Source: WVXP01 sp964348095 (GTDB taxonomy: Bacteria > Desulfobacterota > BSN033 > WVXP01). From it: a stretch of DNA of 18,419 nucleotides. The DNA is taken from assembly GCA_964348095.1 (NCBI GenBank), contig CAYGBK010000099.1, forward strand, positions 1 through 18,419. The letters are read 5' to 3'. The position numbers and the translations under genes are program-made. The notes beneath the pieces are model-generated. The model searched no databases, was not told where the DNA came from, and worked only from the letters and a program-made list of their open reading frames with translations. Shown here piece by piece: positions 14,451 through 18,419 of the stretch (position 1 is its first letter; each line of letters opens with the position of its first letter).

Positions 14451-15494
14451 CTATGAACAACGGGGCTCGTACGCGCAGTAGGGTTCTTCCTCGAGATGAT
14501 CTCCCGACATCTCGTATGCCCGTGCCCGACATCCCCCGCAAACCTTGCGATATTCACAGAGTCCACAGCGACCCTTATAGTTGCCAAAATCTCGAAGATC
14601 GCGAAAAATGCTCGATTTCGTCCAGATGTATTCCAACGGATTCTCGCGAATATTCCCGCAATTCAGATCCAGGTATCCACAGGGTTGAACCTGCCCCACA
14701 TGAGATATGAAGCAGAAAGAAATCCCCCCAAGACATCCCCGGGTGGTCGCGTCGAGCCCAAAGTTTTCAGATGTTACATGCTTGCCCTCGATCCTGGCTT
14801 TTTGTCGAAGAATCCGATAAAACTGGGGCGCACAGGTGGCTTTGAGATGAAGGGGACTCTTCTCTTTCTGATCGTAAAACCAGGTCAGGGTTTCTTCATA
14901 ATCCTGGGCTGTCACGTGCTGCTCCTGCAGTTCTTTTCCCCTCCCGGTTGGAACCAGAAGAAATACATGATGGGCAGCGGCTCCAAGGTCGATGGCAAGG
15001 TCTAGAATGTCGGATAATTCGTGCCGGTTCTCAGGGGTAATCGTGGTGTTAATCTGAAATTCAAGGCCGACTTTCTTGGCAAGCCGGATACCTTGGATGG
15101 CTCTTTCAAAAGCCCCCGGAACCTGCCTGAAGCGGTCATGGCTTTCGGCTGTGCCTCCGTCGATGCTGACACTTATCCGTTGGATACCAGCGTCCTGCAT
15201 TTTCTGGGCCACCTTTTCGTCCACTAGGGTCCCATTGACCGCCATGACCATTCGTAACCCCTTCTCGGTTCCATGACGGGCAACTTGAAATATGTCTTCC
15301 CTCAGAAGAGGCTCCCCCCCTGTCAGAATAATCACCGGGTTGCTGAATGAGGCGGTGTCATCCAGTAATTTCAGACATTCAGAGGTCGTCAATTCTCCGG
15401 GATAGGGTCCATGCTCAGCAGATGCCCTGCAGTGGATGCAGGATAGATTGCACTGGCGCGTAATTTCCCAGGCTATCATTCTCAAGGTGTTCAT
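14451..15494 (-). CDS. ahbD: Radical SAM haem b synthase AhbD (Fe-coproporphyrin III decarboxylase)
   Basis: This 347-residue radical SAM enzyme has the cluster motif CxxxCxxC at Cys 15, 19 and 22 (TRQCNLSCIHCRAS), GGEPLLR (59-65), SVSIDGGTAESHD and PTGRGKEL. A C-terminal auxiliary-cluster region has RGCLGGISFCFIS, QPCGYL, CGNIR and CGLCEYRKVCGGCRARAY. The overall pattern fits AhbD, which oxidatively decarboxylates two propionates of iron-coproporphyrin III to vinyls in the sirohaem-dependent haem pathway. AhbC or NirJ are the main alternatives, but hemB next door and the C-terminal cysteine pattern favour AhbD. I start at ATG 15494, which shares one base with the hemB TGA; a GTG at 15497 is also possible. 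GGAAG lies just upstream, inside hemB. Confidence 0.88.
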   Translation of the reverse strand: MNTLRMIAWEITRQCNLSCIHCRASAEHGPYPGELTTSECLKLLDDTASFSNPVIILTGGEPLLREDIFQVARHGTEKGLRMVMAVNGTLVDEKVAQKMQDAGIQRISVSIDGGTAESHDRFRQVPGAFERAIQGIRLAKKVGLEFQINTTITPENRHELSDILDLAIDLGAAAHHVFLLVPTGRGKELQEQHVTAQDYEETLTWFYDQKEKSPLHLKATCAPQFYRILRQKARIEGKHVTSENFGLDATTRGCLGGISFCFISHVGQVQPCGYLDLNCGNIRENPLEYIWTKSSIFRDLRDFGNYKGRCGLCEYRKVCGGCRARAYEMSGDHLEEEPYCAYEPRCS

Positions 15495-16474
15495 CACGTG
15501 CTTCCGTCCAGGATTTGCGCCACTTCCTTGGCAAAATAGGTGAGAATAATATCTGCCCCGGCTCGTTTGATACTGAGGAGAGATTCCATCATCACATCAC
15601 CACCGTTGACCCAGCCCAACTGATCTGCGGCTTTTATCATGGCGAATTCCCCGCTGACGCTGTAGGCAGCCACAGGGACATCGAAGGAGTCCTTGACCGC
15701 GTAAATGACATCTAAATAAGGTAGGGCAGGTTTCACCATGACAATGTCTGCACCTTCTTGAATATCGAGGGCCACCTCTCTCAGTGCCTCCTGCAGGTTT
15801 CCAGGGTCCATCTGGTAAGATTTTCGGTCTCCAAACTGGGGGGGGGACTCAGCCGCATCTCTGAAAGGTCCATAATAGGCCGATGCAAACTTCGCCGAGT
15901 AAGCCATGATAGGGATATGGGTAAATCCTTTGTCATCAAGGGCCTGGCGAATCACACCGACCCGTCCATCCATCATGTCGGATGGGGCTACAATGTCCGC
16001 CCCAGCCGTTGCATGGGACAGGGCCATTTTGGACAAAAGTTCCAAGGTCGGATCATTCAAAATTTCGTTCCCCTCAACAACACCGCAATGACCGTGGTTC
16101 ATGTATTCGCACAGGCAGACATCGGTCACAACGAGGACATCACCAATGCTCTCCTTGATAGCTCGGATGGCTTTTTGGATTATGCCGGCTTGTGAATAAG
16201 CTTGGCTCGCTTTTTCATCCTTTTCTTCGGGAATACCAAAGAGAATAACAGCACTTATCCCAAGATCTCTGAGTTCCTTCACCTCTTCTAGGAGTGAGTC
16301 GACAGATAGCTGATAATTGCCCGGCATGGAGTCAATCGGGTTCCTAACACCGTTACCGGGACAGACAAAGAGAGGTTGGATCAAATCATCAAGCGACAAC
16401 CGCGTCTCTCTGACAAGATTTCGAACCTTCTGGTTACGCCTCAACCGGCGTGGTCGATACTGAGGGAATTGCAT
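15494..16474 (-). CDS. hemB: Delta-aminolevulinic acid dehydratase (porphobilinogen synthase)
   Basis: HemB joins two 5-aminolevulinate molecules to porphobilinogen, the common pyrrole precursor of haem, sirohaem and corrinoids. The 326-residue protein is full length. It has the three-cysteine zinc-site pattern VTDVCLCEYMNHGHCG (Cys 120, 122, 130), PSDMMDG, the catalytic lysine pair K195 (MAYSAKFASAYYGPFR) and K248 (MVKPALPYLD), and AAYSVSGEFAMI. The cysteine set indicates a zinc-dependent active site rather than the Mg-only type. The ATG at 16474 has AAGGA about 10 bases upstream, and a sigma70-like promoter lies at 16525-16553. It is the first gene of the hemB-ahbD-kinase-regulator-polA string. 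Confidence 0.97.
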   Translation of the reverse strand: MQFPQYRPRRLRRNQKVRNLVRETRLSLDDLIQPLFVCPGNGVRNPIDSMPGNYQLSVDSLLEEVKELRDLGISAVILFGIPEEKDEKASQAYSQAGIIQKAIRAIKESIGDVLVVTDVCLCEYMNHGHCGVVEGNEILNDPTLELLSKMALSHATAGADIVAPSDMMDGRVGVIRQALDDKGFTHIPIMAYSAKFASAYYGPFRDAAESPPQFGDRKSYQMDPGNLQEALREVALDIQEGADIVMVKPALPYLDVIYAVKDSFDVPVAAYSVSGEFAMIKAADQLGWVNGGDVMMESLLSIKRAGADIILTYFAKEVAQILDGST

Positions 16475-16524
16475 GATAGCGTTTTCCTTAGGCCATTATG
16501 TCGTCCGGGGGGTAACCCTTACTT

Positions 16525-16553
16525 TATATACAATACAATCCAAAGCATGTCCA
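16525..16553 (-). promoter_or_regulatory. Sigma70-type promoter of the hemB gene string
   Basis: On the minus strand, TGGACA (5 of 6 to -35), a 17-base spacer and TATATA (4 of 6 to -10). Transcription would start near 16518, leaving a leader of about 44 bases before the hemB ATG. Confidence 0.5.
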
Positions 16554-16882
16554 GATTTGGAGAAAAGGGCGCGACCAACCCGACCCCGCGGCGGGGTGAG
16601 GATGATTTCTCCGCAAGTGCGCCGATCCTCTCCAGAACTGAATTTTCCCCAAATAACAGGCACGCCCAGTTTCAGGGTTGATAATGGGAAACAGGATGGT
16701 GCGGTCACAATTGGCAATGCCATTAATTCACATGGCACATGGGCGTAAAGGGCTCATCAAGGTGGTGAATTACTTGTTGCATCAGTCGATAAGCTATTCA
16801 GTCCGGAGGGATCCTGTATCATCTTCGGTTTTCCGAGAGCGGTCTTGATAAACCTACCAGGGAAACTCTGCACAAGCCTTTG

Positions 16883-16911
16883 TTGACACGACATATGGAG
16901 GATGCTACCTT
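16883..16911 (+). promoter_or_regulatory. Possible promoter of the small-protein/regulator operon
   Basis: A perfect TTGACA (16883-16888) is followed after 17 bases by TACCTT (16906-16911), only 3 of 6 to the -10 consensus. The start ATG lies about 20 bases further on. A weak -10 may mean an activator is needed, or that this is chance. Confidence 0.3.
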
Positions 16912-16938
16912 CTTGTTTTGGTCATAGAGGAGGGGCGC

Positions 16939-17115
16939 ATGGAAAAAACCTTTGACAGTAAATCAATCAAGACAATCGAAGATCTGTTGCAATACCAGAT
17001 GCTCGAAAAGGAGGCCGTTGTTCGCCTTCTGATCAAAAAGGGAGTTTTTACGCTTGAGGAGTTTAGGGGAGAGGTGGACATGCTCACCAGAAAGCTCAAG
17101 GAGCAGAAGAAATAA
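16939..17115 (+). CDS. 58-residue helical protein, function unknown
   Basis: The protein starts at ATG 16939, which has a very strong GAGGAGGGG site 4-5 bases upstream; a GTG seven codons earlier in the frame overlaps that site and is not used. The sequence is highly charged and predicted mostly helical: a DLLQYQMLEKEAVVRLLIKK segment, then GVFTLEEFRGEV and a basic tail of alternating K/E. No cysteines, signal or membrane segment are present. It lies 15 bp upstream of the OmpR-type regulator gene and is almost certainly co-transcribed, which suggests a partner or modulator of that regulator. That link rests on position only. I do not recognise the family. Confidence 0.7.
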   Translation: MEKTFDSKSIKTIEDLLQYQMLEKEAVVRLLIKKGVFTLEEFRGEVDMLTRKLKEQKK

Positions 17116-17130
17116 AGGCCAGGTGGATCA

Positions 17131-17826
17131 ATGAATCGGATTCTAGTGGTAGGCGATGATAAAAGGCTGAGGAAGGACCTGTCCAATAGACTCGCTGAAA
17201 TGGGCTTCCAGACTCGTTTTGTTTTGCCCGGTGAACAAGCCGCCAGTGCTCTTTGGCAGAATCATCCTGATCTGATTCTGTTTCAGTACAATGGCAATTC
17301 GCAAGGATTACGAGCGTTTTCTCGGGAGCTGAAGGGGGATGAGGAGACCCGCAGCATCCCCTTGGTTGCGGTCGTGCAAGAGACGGAGGGCCGAGAGTTC
17401 GATCTATGGGACGTGATAGATGATTTTATCATTACACCTTGCCGTTCCGAAGAGCTCGAGTTACGAATCCGACATGTCCAACGAAAAAAAGGGCTCAATT
17501 TTTCGGGTGAGAATCTTCAAATTGGGAACTTGGCCATCGATTTTGCGGCTTATGAGGTCGCTGTTCGAGGGGTCCCTGTCGCCCTTACCTTCAAGGAGTA
17601 TGAGCTCCTAAAATTCCTGGTGACCCATCCAAACCGTGTTTTCAATCGTAACGCTCTGCTTCAAAGGGTTTGGGGTTACGACGCATATGTTGGAACGAGG
17701 ACCGTGGACATCCACATCCGTCGATTGCGTTCCAAACTAGGGAATGCGGGATCTGGGATACAGACGGTGAGAAACGTCGGGTACAAGTTCAACCTCGAAT
17801 CCGCTGCCACGAGGCTCAAAAGCTAG
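17131..17826 (+). CDS. OmpR-type DNA-binding regulator with degenerate receiver
   Basis: This 231-residue protein has a receiver-like N-terminus (1-115) and an intact winged-helix DNA-binding domain (125-222): LTFKEYELLKFLVTHPNRVF, RVWGYDAYVGTRTVDIHI, RRLRSKL and VRNVGYKF, typical of the OmpR/PhoB family. The receiver has lost its chemistry. The phospho-acceptor position after PDLILF is Gln52 instead of Asp, the switch Thr/Ser is Val82, and the conserved Lys is Thr102 (FIITPC); the acidic pocket reads GDD (8-10). It therefore cannot be phosphorylated in the normal way and may dimerise constitutively or respond to another signal, perhaps through the 58-residue protein encoded 15 bp upstream. 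The start ATG has AGGTGG 5 bases before it. No kinase gene is adjacent. Confidence 0.9.
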   Translation: MNRILVVGDDKRLRKDLSNRLAEMGFQTRFVLPGEQAASALWQNHPDLILFQYNGNSQGLRAFSRELKGDEETRSIPLVAVVQETEGREFDLWDVIDDFIITPCRSEELELRIRHVQRKKGLNFSGENLQIGNLAIDFAAYEVAVRGVPVALTFKEYELLKFLVTHPNRVFNRNALLQRVWGYDAYVGTRTVDIHIRRLRSKLGNAGSGIQTVRNVGYKFNLESAATRLKS

Positions 17827-18023
17827 ACTCCGAGATGGGTTTTTTGTTCAGAGGGGTAGTTGGCAAATTCTTGCCTGTGCCATTTTCATGCAATCCTTAC
17901 ATTCGTCGGATATGATCCAGTGTCCCTCCTTTCTTTCTACCTGTGAAGATAGACATCATGAGTATGCAGTTTGGATGGCCACGCTGATGAGGCTCTGGTC
18001 ATGACATTGATTTCGGCCTCGTC

Positions 18024-18419
18024 TTATGTTTTTGAGATCTCCTTTTCTGCTTGCTCGTAGAGCTTTCTCAGCAGCTTCGCCTTATATTCATACTTGGGTA
18101 GGCTGCCGGGTGGCACTAATTCTATATTGGCACGGAAGATCAGCTTCTCGCGGATTAGCTCTTCGATCTCATTCTTAAATTGATCCAGGTGAGTCGCCTC
18201 CTTTCCGTGTTCAACCTTTATATGGATCGGAGGCTTCCACCCCTCTGGTGGTGGCCTGTGTAGTTGGATCTCGATGGCCCCGGTTGTCCTTGGAGAAAAG
18301 CTGGCAACGGTATCGCGCACCGCTGCCGGGTACACATTGACACCTTGAACAATGATCATATCATCAGTTCTTCCGAAGACGCGTATACCAAACCCCGTCC
18401 GGCCGCATTCGCAACTCGT
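18024..18419 (-). CDS. Phenylacetate-CoA ligase-like enzyme, C-terminal part (runs off right edge)
   Basis: The frame is open from the window edge to TAA at 18024 (131 residues). It shows the end of an adenylate-forming ligase: CECGRTG, then the hinge RVFGRTDDMIIVQGVNVYP, and the small C-terminal domain with IEELIREKLIFRANIELVPPGSLP, followed by KYEYKAKLLRKL carrying the catalytic lysine region. This pattern is that of phenylacetate-CoA ligase (PaaK) and its anaerobic paralogues, which activate aryl-acids with ATP and CoA in the cytoplasm. The N-terminal ATP- and substrate-binding part lies outside, so the substrate cannot be assigned. It converges with the regulator gene, with about 197 bp between them and no clear terminator. 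Confidence 0.85.
   Translation of the reverse strand, partial: TSCECGRTGFGIRVFGRTDDMIIVQGVNVYPAAVRDTVASFSPRTTGAIEIQLHRPPPEGWKPPIHIKVEHGKEATHLDQFKNEIEELIREKLIFRANIELVPPGSLPKYEYKAKLLRKLYEQAEKEISKT

Larger units (their letters stand above)
16475..16938. other. Divergent intergenic region between hemB and the 58-residue protein gene
   Basis: This 464-bp gap holds the hemB promoter and a possible promoter for the plus-strand operon. It also has a compact palindrome ACCCCGC-G-GCGGGGT at 16583-16597, thirty bases upstream of the hemB -35 box, which could be an operator. Short open frames here (such as the minus frame 16496-16738) run across the promoter and have no ribosome site or recognisable protein. 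Confidence 0.4.

Noticed and set aside
16496..16738. 80-codon minus-strand open frame upstream of hemB
   Set aside because: It spans the hemB promoter, has no ribosome site, and its residues look like translated intergenic DNA (PPRGRVGR, many Thr/Arg).
17827..17960. Minus-strand open stretch reading ...HWIISDECKDCMKMAQARICQ... with an AAGGAGGG just before it
   Set aside because: The two CxxC-like cysteines and the good ribosome-like site drew attention, but no start codon lies at the right distance and the only in-frame ATG would give 13 residues. Too little to call a gene.

Overview
The window looks like chromosomal DNA of an anaerobic bacterium of the Desulfobacterota/deltaproteobacterial type. 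The best clue is an ahbD-type radical SAM haem synthase directly behind hemB, the hallmark of the sirohaem-dependent haem route used by sulphate reducers and relatives. A DUF169 protein, a phenylacetate-CoA ligase-like enzyme and a REP-associated transposase remnant fit that assignment. The lineage is inferred from gene content only.

Left part (1-6100, nearly all minus strand) is accessory DNA. An IS110-family transposase runs off the left edge. Its element has apparently cut a dehydrogenase gene (DapB / 2,4-diaminopentanoate dehydrogenase-like). Next come a secreted MA-clan metallopeptidase, a HAD phosphatase plus DUF169 pair, and a CAP-domain protein whose lipoprotein signal peptide carries an in-frame TAG. 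After these lie a multi-pass membrane protein, an internally deleted RAYT (Y1/HUH) transposase relic with its terminal inverted repeats, and a small secreted protein.

Middle part (6100-9318, plus strand) holds radA (DNA repair ATPase) and a stand-alone PgaB-C-terminal-like glycoside hydrolase (GHL13). The two are separated by a short structured leader. The 3' end of the hydrolase gene overlaps the 3' end of polA by 38 bp on the opposite strand.

Right part (9281-16553) is a tightly packed minus-strand gene string read hemB - ahbD - sensor histidine kinase - response regulator/GGDEF - polA. Junctions are 1-bp overlap, 4-bp gap, 41-bp overlap and 17-bp gap, behind a credible sigma70 promoter upstream of hemB. 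It ties haem synthesis, a two-component c-di-GMP output and DNA polymerase I into one probable transcript. The Pol I lacks most proofreading residues, and the GGDEF domain lacks the inhibitory RxxD site.

Divergently from hemB, a 58-residue protein and an OmpR-type regulator with a degenerate receiver (no phospho-acceptor Asp) form a small plus-strand operon. The window ends in the C-terminal part of a phenylacetate-CoA ligase-like gene on the minus strand.

No tRNA, rRNA, CRISPR array or clear intrinsic terminator was recognised.
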